From: Gonocerus acuteangulatus
Lineage: Eukaryota; Arthropoda; Insecta; Hemiptera; Coreidae
Reading direction: 5' to 3'
Length of the DNA: 64,000 bases
NCBI GenBank assembly: GCA_946811695.1
Contig: OX328125.1
Location: 110,486,337-110,550,336, forward strand
Of the stretch, positions 46,997-58,400 are shown piece by piece. Below the pieces are notes generated by a model. The model did not search any database. It saw only the letters and a list, made by a program, of their open reading frames with translations, and was not told the origin of the DNA. How positions within the stretch are numbered: position 1 is the stretch's first letter; each line of letters starts with the position of its first letter. The position numbers were made by a program, and so were the translations under genes.

Positions 46997-47249
46997 CATT
47001 ATATGATTTAAAATATGCATGCTTCAGTGGATCTAATTATAATATTTTTTTTTAAAGAATTTCTCAAGGGCAATAATCACGTGTCAACTTTAAATAGATG
47101 GAACTGGATTGAAATTAGTGGTTTGGCAAACATTCGTTGTTGATTTCCTAAGCGTTGATGAGGATGTGGTTATAGGATCGGCAATAGTTAGGGTGATTAG
47201 AGATCCCACAGGGAAAATAGAAATAGCACGGTGGATACATCGGGTCTTG

Positions 47250-47487
47250 CATGGGCGTAAATACGGAATATTTTCGGGGGGGGGGCTGGGTCCATTTCCG
47301 GGGTATGGAATACTGACAATCTAGAACTTGAATAGTTTTAGGCAACTAAAACGCTATTTCACCTAAAATAAAATATTTGTTATGAACTAAGTTATCTTAT
47401 TTAATTTATTTTTAAAGGTTTTATGACACATTTTTACTCATTAAATCAAAATTACGGGGGGGGGGGGCTGCAGCCCATATGCCCATG
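47250..47487 (+). mobile_element. Family F element, copy 3
   Basis: Starts catgggcgtaaatacgg followed by a G run, contains ggcaactaaaacgctatttc, aaggttttatgacaca and cattaaatcaaaatta, and ends with a G run and ctgcagcccatatgcccatg, an imperfect inverse of the start. This is the best-preserved uninterrupted copy. Confidence 0.75.
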
Positions 47488-48059
47488 GGGTCTGTCCGAT
47501 CGATTTAAGAGGTAGGCAATACTATCAACATTTTTTTTTTAACATTTTCTTTTTTATGGGCTTAAATGCTTCCTTAACTAATTAAAAATTATATCCAACA
47601 GAAAGAACCATTTTTTTTATCAGCTTTAAAGCACCATACATTTAACATCGACGTCATAAAAATTATGCCTTTTTCGCGAAACTTCAAGAAACCTTGTATG
47701 GGGCGCTTGAGGGCCCAAGATAAGTCCGACTCGCAGAAACGCGTTTCCGTTCTTATCCCTAGTGCCAATTGGAAAGCTTAGAATAGAAACAGTTAAAGTT
47801 CGTTTAAATTGCTCAGGGATTTTGTAAACACAGCCAATAATGTAACACGAAATCTTAAATCGAAGCAAGCTCTAAGGCACCACATAAAAAAAAAACCGAC
47901 AGTATCCTAAGCGGAAATTACTACACTTAAAAATCGATTTGTCCAAATGAGATTACTTTATCAAAAATTGGATAAGACATTTAATAGGGTTTCCGTGTAG
48001 ACAAACCGATTTCTATGTACAAAAGGATATATCTGAAAATCCTAACAATAATAAATAAA
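47488..48059. other. Unassigned interval
   Basis: No gene, RNA or repeat identified. Confidence 0.45.
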
Positions 48060-48065
48060 AAATAT

Positions 48066-48716
48066 ACTCTTCTATTAGGCTCTACATGTTTCACATTAGA
48101 GAACCTTCCGCAGGTAGGGCCACGTCAGGACTGGGAGTTCTCTAAGGTATAGGCTGTAACCATATTTTATTTTATTTAGTTTAAGTGCTCCTGAAGAGGC
48201 GTCATAATGACGTGGAACATGTAGAGCGTAATAAAACATGGTTACAGCCTATACCTTAGAGAACCTTCCGCAGGTAGGGCCACGTCAGGACTGGGAGTTC
48301 TCTAAGGTATAGGCTGTAACCATATTTTATTGTATTTAGTTTAAGTGCTCCTGAAGAGGCGTCGCAGCGACGTGGAACATGTAGAGCGTAATAAAATATT
48401 GTTACAGCCTATACCTTAGAGAACCTTCCGCAGGTAGGGCCACGTCAGGACTGGGAGTTCTCTAAGGTATAGGCTGTAACCATATTTTATTGTATTTAGT
48501 TTAAGTGTTCCTGAAGAGGCGTCGCAGCGACGTGAAACATGTAGAGCGTAATAAAATATGGTTACAGCCTATACCTTAGAGAACCTTCCGCAGGTAGGGC
48601 CACGTCTGGACTGGGAGTTCTCTAAGGCTGTAACCATATTTTATTGTATTTAGTTTAAGTGCTCCTGAAGAGGCGTCACAGCGACGTGAAACATGCAGAG
48701 CGTAATAAAAGAGTAG
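48066..48716 (+). repeat. 160-bp tandem array (4 units) with hammerhead-like motifs and inverted ends
   Basis: The word gagaaccttccgcaggtagg recurs at 160-bp spacing (gaaccttccg at 48101, 48261, 48421, 48581). Each unit holds inverted copies of ggtataggctgtaacc that could form a long hairpin, and a motif ctgaagaggcgtc ... acatg. The left edge (tactcttctattaggctcta, 48066 on) is an imperfect inverse of the right edge (gagcgtaataaaagagta, to 48716). Tandem terminal repeats carrying hammerheads are a known arrangement in Penelope-like elements, so this may be a coding-less remnant of one; that is inference. Confidence 0.85.
48507..48547 (+). ncRNA. Hammerhead-ribozyme-like motif 4 (third unit of the 160-bp array)
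   Basis: CTGAAGA (48511-48517), one extra G, stem II CGTCGC/GCGACG closed by a G-T pair next to GAAA (48534-48537), palindromic stem III ACATGT (48537-48542), potential cleavage after A48543. Stem I pairs the four bases before the box (gttc) with gagc (48544-48547), allowing one G-T. In units 1 and 2 GAAA reads GGAA, and in unit 4 the palindrome is broken (acatgc), so only this unit keeps all core bases. Confidence 0.5.
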
Positions 48717-48983
48717 AGAAGAAAGTGAGTGTTTTTATAAATTTGACCTTCTGCCACAGATGAATATATTGGAAAAATAGGGTCAATATCTTATAAGAAG
48801 AAAAATATATTTGTCTCCTATTTTCAAGAAAAAAAAAAATTGGATTGAGCAGTTTTTGAGGTTCTTTACATTTCCTCCAATATCTTGAAATTATATTGAG
48901 TGTAAGGTGACAGTAATAAAGCGTAATGAACCGCATTGGGCGTACATTTCGTTAAAACCACTTCAGTTGGTGATAACGGAGTA

Positions 48984-49780
48984 CAGTAGAACATCTCATA
49001 TCCGACCATGACGGGACAGGGCCATGGTCGGAACGGCCGAAAGGTCGGATATCGGGAGGAGGAAAAAAACGCCTTCGAAATTTATAAAACCAGCTATAAT
49101 GTACCGTACATACTGTAATACAACTTTATTGTATTGTAATTGTAAAACTGTTGCTATATACATTTCAAACATTTACTATTTTGAAAAGACGAAGAAAATT
49201 TAAGCATACTTTATTTAAAGAATTCAGTTATGGATTTTTGTTTTAATTTTTTTAATCTTGACTTTGCGGAAGTGTCCCTCTACTTTTTTTGCCAACAATA
49301 CATCCATTGGGGTTGCATTCGGATGTTGCTCGATGTATTTCATCGCTACGTCGAAGGAGTCCTTAGCAGCAGAATGACACTACATGATCACTGGTGGTTT
49401 CGTCGTCATCCGAGTGGATTTCTTCGTCCACGGCTTTGTTCTGCACAACAGCAATGATTGAGTCATCGTTGAGATCTTCATTGGTAACTTCCGAAACATC
49501 AGCTTCAACAAGTCACTATTCTACATCTGTCATCTGGAGATCATCATGATACACTAGTAGATTTTTTAATTCTTCTGTTGTATCTGTTTCAACTTCTGCT
49601 TCTGTCTATGTCGGTTCATGTTCAGTCTCAGCTTCGTCTTTTTTCAATAATAGTCAAATCTTTTTCCAAGTCTTCTGAAGGGTGGTTTGACTGATTTCGT
49701 CCCAACCTGAAGCAACGAGCACTAGGTCGGATATCGGGAGGAGTCGGAAATGGGAAGGTCGGATATGAGAGGTTTTACTG
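48984..49780. mobile_element. pogo/Tigger-type element, internally deleted
   Basis: Inverted termini of 24 bp, beginning cagtagaacatctcatatcc on the left and its near-complement on the right (22 of 24 match), are flanked by the dinucleotide TA (48982-48983 and 49781-49782). TA duplication and CAGT termini fit the pogo group of the Tc1/mariner superfamily. Remnants of a transposase lie inside on the minus strand. At 797 bp the copy is too short for a full transposase gene. Confidence 0.82.
49250..49735 (-). pseudogene. pogo/Tigger transposase C-terminal remnant
   Basis: On the minus strand, broken frames give ISQTTLQKTWKKI, then acidic VEADVSEVTNEDLNDDSI and EEIHSDDDETTSD, then after a frameshift DSFDVAMKYIEQHPNATP and DVLLAKKVEGHFRKV. 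This order (helical W-K segment after the DDE domain, acidic linker, and a final helix with YIEQ ... ATP) matches the C-terminal tail of Tigger/jerky-type transposases. Stops and at least one frameshift (near 49370) disable it, and the catalytic DDE domain is deleted. Confidence 0.7.
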
Positions 49781-49782
49781 TA

Positions 49783-50454
49783 TGATCTTTCAGAAATGCT
49801 GGGTACGCTCCGTAGAAGGGAATATATTGAGAAGTGATTGTTGGCAGATTATTTTTATACATCAAAAATTCTTCAAGGTACAGCTTTTATAATTTTTGAG
49901 AAGGCCTTACTACTGCATTAAATTTGTATTTTTTACTTTTTCAATCAACCAAATACGGACTTCGTTTTTAGCGAAAATTATACGAAAAACGCTGTTTTTC
50001 ATTTTCCCAGTTCTTCTAGGAACGTGGGCATCGAGATCTAAGAGAAATGCTGTATAGATCTCTTGAGACAATTTCGTTGTAGACCAGTGTAATTATACAA
50101 TTTACACAGGTTTTGTTTAATGATTTATGTTAAATGTGATGTTTGTAGTTATTGAACCACTTATAGAATTAGACAAAATACCAAGTAGTTCTTACTCTCA
50201 TAACAATATAAATGTTATTTTATGTTGTTAAAACAGGAGATTTTGTTGGTTTCTAGATAATGATTTATCTGAGGATAGTAAATGCGTAGAAAGTTGCGTC
50301 TAATTCGACGGATGAAACCAGTTATTACGTTCTTGGATCTCCGCCAAGGATTCACCAATGTCAAGGCCGAATTCCTTCAGCTTTTACGGAAGCCTCAGAA
50401 TATCAGGACCTTGGAAGAGAAAGGGCGAATCCGAAAAATCTACCTTTTTCTTAT
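49783..50454. other. Unassigned interval
   Basis: No supported gene. A block near 50400-50455 (accttggaagagaaagggcg) is shared with 38694-38755, just upstream of family D copy 4, so it may belong to a common outer repeat. Confidence 0.45.
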
Positions 50455-50819
<365 letters not shown>

Positions 50820-50825
<6 letters not shown>

Positions 50826-51003
50826 TGGTTGACGTTATAAGAAATTTAGAGCATAACATTCGACGCCTGATATGCAATGGTGGTTCGCCAGCTAATGCAC
50901 ACAGGCTTTCTGAAGGGCTGGTCCTAAAAGCTCCTGTGGCTAGCCTGAATCCAGTGTTATGTATGGTGTTGAGTAGTTTAAGAGCGGTTGGACTGGCAGA
51001 TGA
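50820..51003 (-). pseudogene. LINE RT/C-terminal fragment (Jockey/I-like group)
   Basis: Minus-strand translation gives SPTALKLLNTIHNTGFRLAT and GAFRTSPSESLCALAGEPPL followed by HIRR. The string TGAFRTSP..SL...AGEPPL is characteristic of the region after the RT domain in Jockey/I-related LINE proteins. About 60 codons remain, without internal stops. The 5' side abuts an AT tract and the 3' side family E, so this is a small broken piece. Confidence 0.82.

Positions 51004-51007
<4 letters not shown>

Positions 51008-51073
<66 letters not shown>
51008..51073. repeat. (AT)n microsatellite
   Basis: AT run with an acat interruption. Confidence 0.96.
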
Positions 51074-51079
<6 letters not shown>

Positions 51080-51081
<2 letters not shown>

Positions 51082-51720
51082 TTATATATATGCTTGTCTG
51101 TTCGTGCTCTAGCAAGCTCAAAAATGGCCCGATTTTTATGAAATTTGCTACAAAAATCTGTCGTCTAATTTGAAAGGTCAAGTTCGTTAACCAGCAGAAT
51201 CCGCCCACTGGAAGATAGTGTTTGGGGCGAAATTCGCGCAAAAAAAAATCGTAACGCTTACGTTTTTGAGTTCATTTGCTTGCAGGTACTTGTTTTATAG
51301 GTTTCTTAACATAGGAAAACGAATGAAACCATTTATAAAGCGATATCTGTAACCGTTTTTGATAAAAGTGGAATAAATGTTTTTGTAAGTCATGATTTTT
51401 TTGTGGGTACTTAGAATCGCGGGATTCAATTGAAATATTTTCTACATCTTGGAAATTAATCCCGACTGAGATGTTTAAATTTTGGTTATATTTGGAGTTA
51501 AGGAAGTATGCGAAAAAAAAAATTGTATTAATAGACATGAAAAGTTTTCGGATCTTCATACATTTTTTCTTAAATATCTCGATAACGGTTGGGAAATCGT
51601 GGTATGTGGAAGGTGACCATTCGAATGCTTACTAAATTCTATAAAAAAAAGTTTCTGAAGCAATATTCGATGGCGCAACGTCAATCAGAGATATAAGCGC
51701 TTAAAACTTAAAAAGTGTTG
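51080..51720 (+). repeat. Dispersed repeat family G, copy 2
   Basis: Same block order as copy 1 at 43745: atgaaatttgctacaaaaatc, ggtcaagttcgttaac, gcaggtacttgttttatag, aaagcgatatctgtaaccgt, tttggagttaaggaagtatg, ggaaatcgtggtatgtgga. It begins with gtctgttcgtgctctagcaa after the AT tract. Confidence 0.75.
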
Positions 51721-52473
51721 GTTTCGTTGTTTTGAAAGGGGTTTTCTCTTTGTTTATCTCACTTTTTAATTGGTTGTTTTTTGTTTTAAATTGCATTTAT
51801 CAGTAAAATTAGTATTGTAGTAAAATAAGCTAAGAAACGGTGAAAGGTATTGGTAATAAGTTTGGAGTGGCTGTGGTAATCAAGATGGCTGTGGCTAATC
51901 ATGATGACGTATACATAGTTTGTTTTGAATTCTCCTATCTATATAACCGTCCTCGGACTTCCAACTGAAGTTATCGTTATTTCTTATTTTATAGAAAGAT
52001 TTAACCACGACAGAATGGAATTTTATTCGCCATGAATCACATATTTACAGTTGATTATAACAGTAAAACGAATTTGCTAGGAAAACAAGATACTTAAAAT
52101 GACAACGAATTTTTGGTTGTTTAGAAAAGAGCCTTCTCAGCAGTAGTCAAAGAATAAGTACGTTTTCTGTACATAATTGTATTGACTTATACAGATTACG
52201 AATTATCTGCTTCTGTGTAAGTTGGCTACTGTCAGTTTCCTGTGATTTGTGATGCTAATCTATTCCATTTCTTCGAGATGTACGTAACCGCGCTAAGATG
52301 ACGCAGTTCCTGCGAGTCGGACTTTTTTGTTGATTTGTTCAGTCTCCCAAGAATTTATTTCTATTCTAACAATGCTTTTCTCCAGAAAAAAATGGTATCA
52401 AAACTAGGTAATCCGAAATCAAATTGACAATGTTTTATTTGGGTTGATTAACAATGAAACATCTTGCACAAGC
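51721..52473. other. Unassigned interval before the 74-bp satellite
   Basis: No gene seen. A short block near 52303-52332 (cagttcctgcgagtcggact) resembles the right-end hairpin of family D (gcagctcctgcgtgacggac), perhaps a solo end. Confidence 0.45.
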
Positions 52474-55400
52474 AATATCTGATTTGGCGATTCTGCTACT
52501 ATCTCATTAACCTTTCAGTTACTCCAAACCTGTATATTCCGGAATCGAATATCTGATATGCCGATCCTGCTACTATCTCATTAACCTTTCAGTTACTCCA
52601 AACCTGTATATTCCGGAATCGAATATCTGATTTGGCGATTCTGCTACTACCTCATTAACCTTTCAGTTACTCCAAACCTGTATATTCCGGAATCGAATAT
52701 CTGATATGCCGATCCTGCTACTATCTCATTAACCTTTCAGTTACTCCAAACCTGTATATTCCGGAATCGAATATCTGATTTGGCGATTCTGCTACTATCT
52801 CATTAACCTTTCAGTTACTCCAAACCTGTATATTCCGGAATCGAATATCTGATTTGCCGATTCTGCTACTATCTCATTAACCTTTCAGTTACTCCAAACC
52901 TGTATATTCCGGAATCGAATATCTGATTTGGCGATTCTGCTACTATCTCATTAACCTTTCAGTTACTCCAAACCTGTATATTCCGGAATCGAATATCTGA
53001 TTTGCCGATTCTGCTACTATCTCATTAACCTTTCAGTTACTCCAAACCTGTATATTCCGGAATCGAATATCTGATTTGGCGATTCTGCTACTATCTCATT
53101 AACCTTTCAGTTACTCCAAACCTGTATATTCCGGAATCGAATATCTGATTTGGCGATTCTGCTACTATCTCATTAACCTTTCAGTTACTCCAAACCTGTA
53201 TATTCCGGAATCGAATATCTGATATGCCGATCCTGCTACTATCTCATTAACCTTTCAGTTACTCCAAACCTGTATATTCCGGAATCGAATATCTGATTTG
53301 GCGATTCTGCTACTATCTCATTAACCTTTCAGTTACTCCAAACCTGTATATTCCGGAATCGAATATCTGATATGCCGATCCTGCTACTATCTCATTAACC
53401 TTTCAGTTACTCCAAACCTGTATATTCCGGAATCGAATATCTGATATGCCGATCCTGCTACTATCTCATTAACCTTTCAGTTACTCCAAACCTGTATATT
53501 CCGGAATCGAATATCTGATATGCCGATCCTGCTACTATCTCATTAACCTTTCAGTTACTCCAAACCTGTATATTCCGGAATCGAATATCTGATTTGGCGA
53601 TCCTGCTACTATCTCATTAACCTTTCAGTTACTCCAAACCTGTATATTCCGGAATCGAATATCTGATTTGGCGATTCTGCTACTATCTCATTAACCTTTC
53701 AGTTACTCCAAACCTGTATATTCCGGAATCGAATATCTGATATGCCGATTCTGCTACTACCTCATTAACCTTTCAGTTACTCCAAACCTGTATATTCCGG
53801 AATCGAATATCTGATATGCCGATCCTGCTACTATCTCATTAACCTTTCAGTTACTCCAAACCTGTATATTCCGGAATCGAATATCTGATTTGGCGATTCT
53901 GCTACTATCTCATTAACCTTTCAGTTACTCCAAACCTGTATATTCCGGAATCGAATATCTGATATGCCGATCCTGCTACTATCTCATTAACCTTTCAGTT
54001 ACTCCAAACCTGTATATTCCGGAATCGAATATCTGATATGCCGATCCTGCTACTATCTCATTAACCTTTCAGTTACTCCAAACCTGTATATTCCGGAATC
54101 GAATATCTGATTTGGCGATTCTGCTACTATCTCATTAACCTTTCAGTTACTCCAAACCTGTATATTCCGGAATCGAATATCTGATATGCCGATTCTGCTA
54201 CTATCTCATTAACCTTTCAGTTACTCCAAACCTGTATATTCCGGAATCGAATATCTGATATGCCGATCCTGCTACTATCTCATTAACCTTTCAGTTACTC
54301 CAAACCTGTATATTCCGGAATCGAATATCTGATATGCCGATCCTGCTACTATCTCATTAACCTTTCAGTTACTCCAAACCTGTATATTCCGGAATCGAAT
54401 ATCTGATTTGGCGATTCTGCTACTATCTCATTAACCTTTCAGTTACTCCAAACCTGTATATTCCGGAATCGAATATCTGATATGCCGATCCTGCTACTAT
54501 CTCATTAACCTTTCAGTTACTCCAAACCTGTATATTCCGGAATCGAATATCTGATTTGGCGATCCTGCTACTATCTCATTAACCTTTCAGTTACTCCAAA
54601 CCTGTATATTCCGGAATCGAATATCTGATATGCCGATCCTGCTACTATCTCATTAACCTTTCAGTTACTCCAAACCTGTATATTCCGGAATCGAATATCT
54701 GATATGCCGATCCTGCTACTATCTCATTAACCTTTCAGTTACTCCAAACCTGTATATTCCGGAATCGAATATCTGATATGCCGATCCTGCTACTATCTCA
54801 TTAACCTTTCAGTTACTCCAAACCTGTATATTCCGGAATCGAATATCTGATATGCCGATCCTGCTACTATCTCATTAACCTTTCAGTTACTCCAAACCTG
54901 TATATTCCGGAATCGAATATCTGATTTGGCGATTCTGCTACTATCTCATTAACCTTTCAGTTACTCCAAACCTGTATATTCCGGAATCGAATATCTGATA
55001 TGCCGATCCTGCTACTATCTCATTAACCTTTCAGTTACTCCAAACCTGTATATTCCGGAATCGAATATCTGATATGCCGATCCTGCTACTATCTCATTAA
55101 CCTTTCAGTTACTCCAAACCTGTATATTCCGGAATCGAATATCTGATATGCCGATCCTGCTACTATCTCATTAACCTTTCAGTTACTCCAAACCTGTATA
55201 TTCCGGAATCGAATATCTGATTTGGCGATCCTGCTACTATCTCATTAACCTTTCAGTTACTCCAAACCTGTATATTCCGGAATCGAATATCTGATTTGGC
55301 GATTCTGCTACTATCTCATTAACCTTTCAGTTACTCCAAACCTGTATATTCCGGAATCGAATATCTGATATGCCGATTCTGCTACTACCTCATTAACCTT

Positions 55401-58400
55401 TCAGTTACTCCAAACCTGTATATTCCGGAATCGAATATCTGATATGCCGATCCTGCTACTATCTCATTAACCTTTCAGTTACTCCAAACCTGTATATTCC
55501 GGAATCGAATATCTGATTTGGCGATTCTGCTACTATCTCATTAACCTTTCAGTTACTCCAAACCTGTATATTCCGGAATCGAATATCTGATATGCCGATC
55601 CTGCTACTATCTCATTAACCTTTCAGTTACTCCAAACCTGTATATTCCGGAATCGAATATCTGATATGCCGATCCTGCTACTATCTCATTAACCTTTCAG
55701 TTACTCCAAACCTGTATATTCCGGAATCGAATATCTGATTTGGCGATTCTGCTACTATCTCATTAACCTTTCAGTTACTCCAAACCTGTATATTCCGGAA
55801 TCGAATATCTGATATGCCGATTCTGCTACTATCTCATTAACCTTTCAGTTACTCCAAACCTGTATATTCCGGAATCGAATATCTGATATGCCGATCCTGC
55901 TACTATCTCATTAACCTTTCAGTTACTCCAAACCTGTATATTCCGGAATCGAATATCTGATATGCCGATCCTGCTACTATCTCATTAACCTTTCAGTTAC
56001 TCCAAACCTGTATATTCCGGAATCGAATATCTGATTTGGCGATTCTGCTACTATCTCATTAACCTTTCAGTTACTCCAAACCTGTATATTCCGGAATCGA
56101 ATATCTGATATGCCGATCCTGCTACTATCTCATTAACCTTTCAGTTACTCCAAACCTGTATATTCCGGAATCGAATATCTGATTTGGCGATCCTGCTACT
56201 ATCTCATTAACCTTTCAGTTACTCCAAACCTGTATATTCCGGAATCGAATATCTGATATGCCGATCCTGCTACTATCTCATTAACCTTTCAGTTACTCCA
56301 AACCTGTATATTCCGGAATCGAATATCTGATATGCCGATCCTGCTACTATCTCATTAACCTTTCAGTTACTCCAAACCTGTATATTCCGGAATCGAATAT
56401 CTGATATGCCGATCCTGCTACTATCTCATTAACCTTTCAGTTACTCCAAACCTGTATATTCCGGAATCGAATATCTGATATGCCGATCCTGCTACTATCT
56501 CATTAACCTTTCAGTTACTCCAAACCTGTATATTCCGGAATCGAATATCTGATATGCCGATCCTGCTACTATCTCATTAACCTTTCAGTTACTCCAAACC
56601 TGTATATTCCGGAATCGAATATCTGATTTGGCGATCCTGCTACTATCTCATTAACCTTTCAGTTACTCCAAACCTGTATATTCCGGAATCGAATATCTGA
56701 TTTGGCGATTCTGCTACTATCTCATTAACCTTTCAGTTACTCCAAACCTGTATATTCCGGAATCGAATATCTGATATGCCGATTCTGCTACTACCTCATT
56801 AACCTTTCAGTTACTCCAAACCTGTATATTCCGGAATCGAATATCTGATATGCCGATCCTGCTACTATCTCATTAACCTTTCAGTTACTCCAAACCTGTA
56901 TATTCCGGAATCGAATATCTGATTTGGCGATTCTGCTACTATCTCATTAACCTTTCAGTTACTCCAAACCTGTATATTCCGGAATCGAATATCTGATATG
57001 CCGATTCTGCTACTATCTCATTAACCTTTCAGTTACTCCAAACCTGTATATTCCGGAATCGAATATCTGATATGCCGATCCTGCTACTATCTCATTAACC
57101 TTTCAGTTACTCCAAACCTGTATATTCCGGAATCGAATATCTGATATGCCGATCCTGCTACTATCTCATTAACCTTTCAGTTACTCCAAACCTGTATATT
57201 CCGGAATCGAATATCTGATTTGGCGATTCTGCTACTATCTCATTAACCTTTCAGTTACTCCAAACCTGTATATTCCGGAATCGAATATCTGATATGCCGA
57301 TCCTGCTACTATCTCATTAACCTTTCAGTTACTCCAAACCTGTATATTCCGGAATCGAATATCTGATTTGGCGATCCTGCTACTATCTCATTAACCTTTC
57401 AGTTACTCCAAACCTGTATATTCCGGAATCGAATATCTGATATGCCGATCCTGCTACTATCTCATTAACCTTTCAGTTACTCCAAACCTGTATATTCCGG
57501 AATCGAATATCTGATATGCCGATCCTGCTACTATCTCATTAACCTTTCAGTTACTCCAAACCTGTATATTCCGGAATCGAATATCTGATATGCCGATCCT
57601 GCTACTATCTCATTAACCTTTCAGTTACTCCAAACCTGTATATTCCGGAATCGAACATCTGATATGCCGATTCTGCTACTATCTCATTAACCTTTCAGTT
57701 ACTCCAAACCTGTATATTCCGGAATCGAATATCTGATTTGGCGATTCTGCTACTATCTCATTAACCTTTCAGTTACTCCAAACCTGTATATTCCGGAATC
57801 GAATATCTGATATGCCGATTCTGCTACTATCTCATTAACCTTTCAGTTACTCCTAACCTGTATATTCCGGAATCGAATATCTGATTTGGCGATCCTGCTA
57901 CTATCTCATTAACCTTTCAGTTACTCCAAACCTGTATATTCCGGAATCGAATATCTGATTTGGCGATTCTGCTACTACCTCATTAACCTTTCAGTTACTC
58001 CAAACCTGTATATTCCGGAATCGAATATCTGATATGCCGATCCTGCTACTATCTCATTAACCTTTCAGTTACTCCAAACCTGTATATTCCGGAATCGAAT
58101 ATCTGATATGCCGATCCTGCTACTATCTCATTAACCTTTCAGTTACTCCAAACCTGTATATTCCGGAATCGAATATCTGATTTGGCGATTCTGCTACTAT
58201 CTCATTAACCTTTCAGTTACTCCAAACCTGTATATTCCGGAATCGAATATCTGATATGCCGATCCTGCTACTATCTCATTAACCTTTCAGTTACTCCAAA
58301 CCTGTATATTCCGGAATCGAATATCTGATATGCCGATCCTGCTACTATCTCATTAACCTTTCAGTTACTCCAAACCTGTATATTCCGGAATCGAATATCT

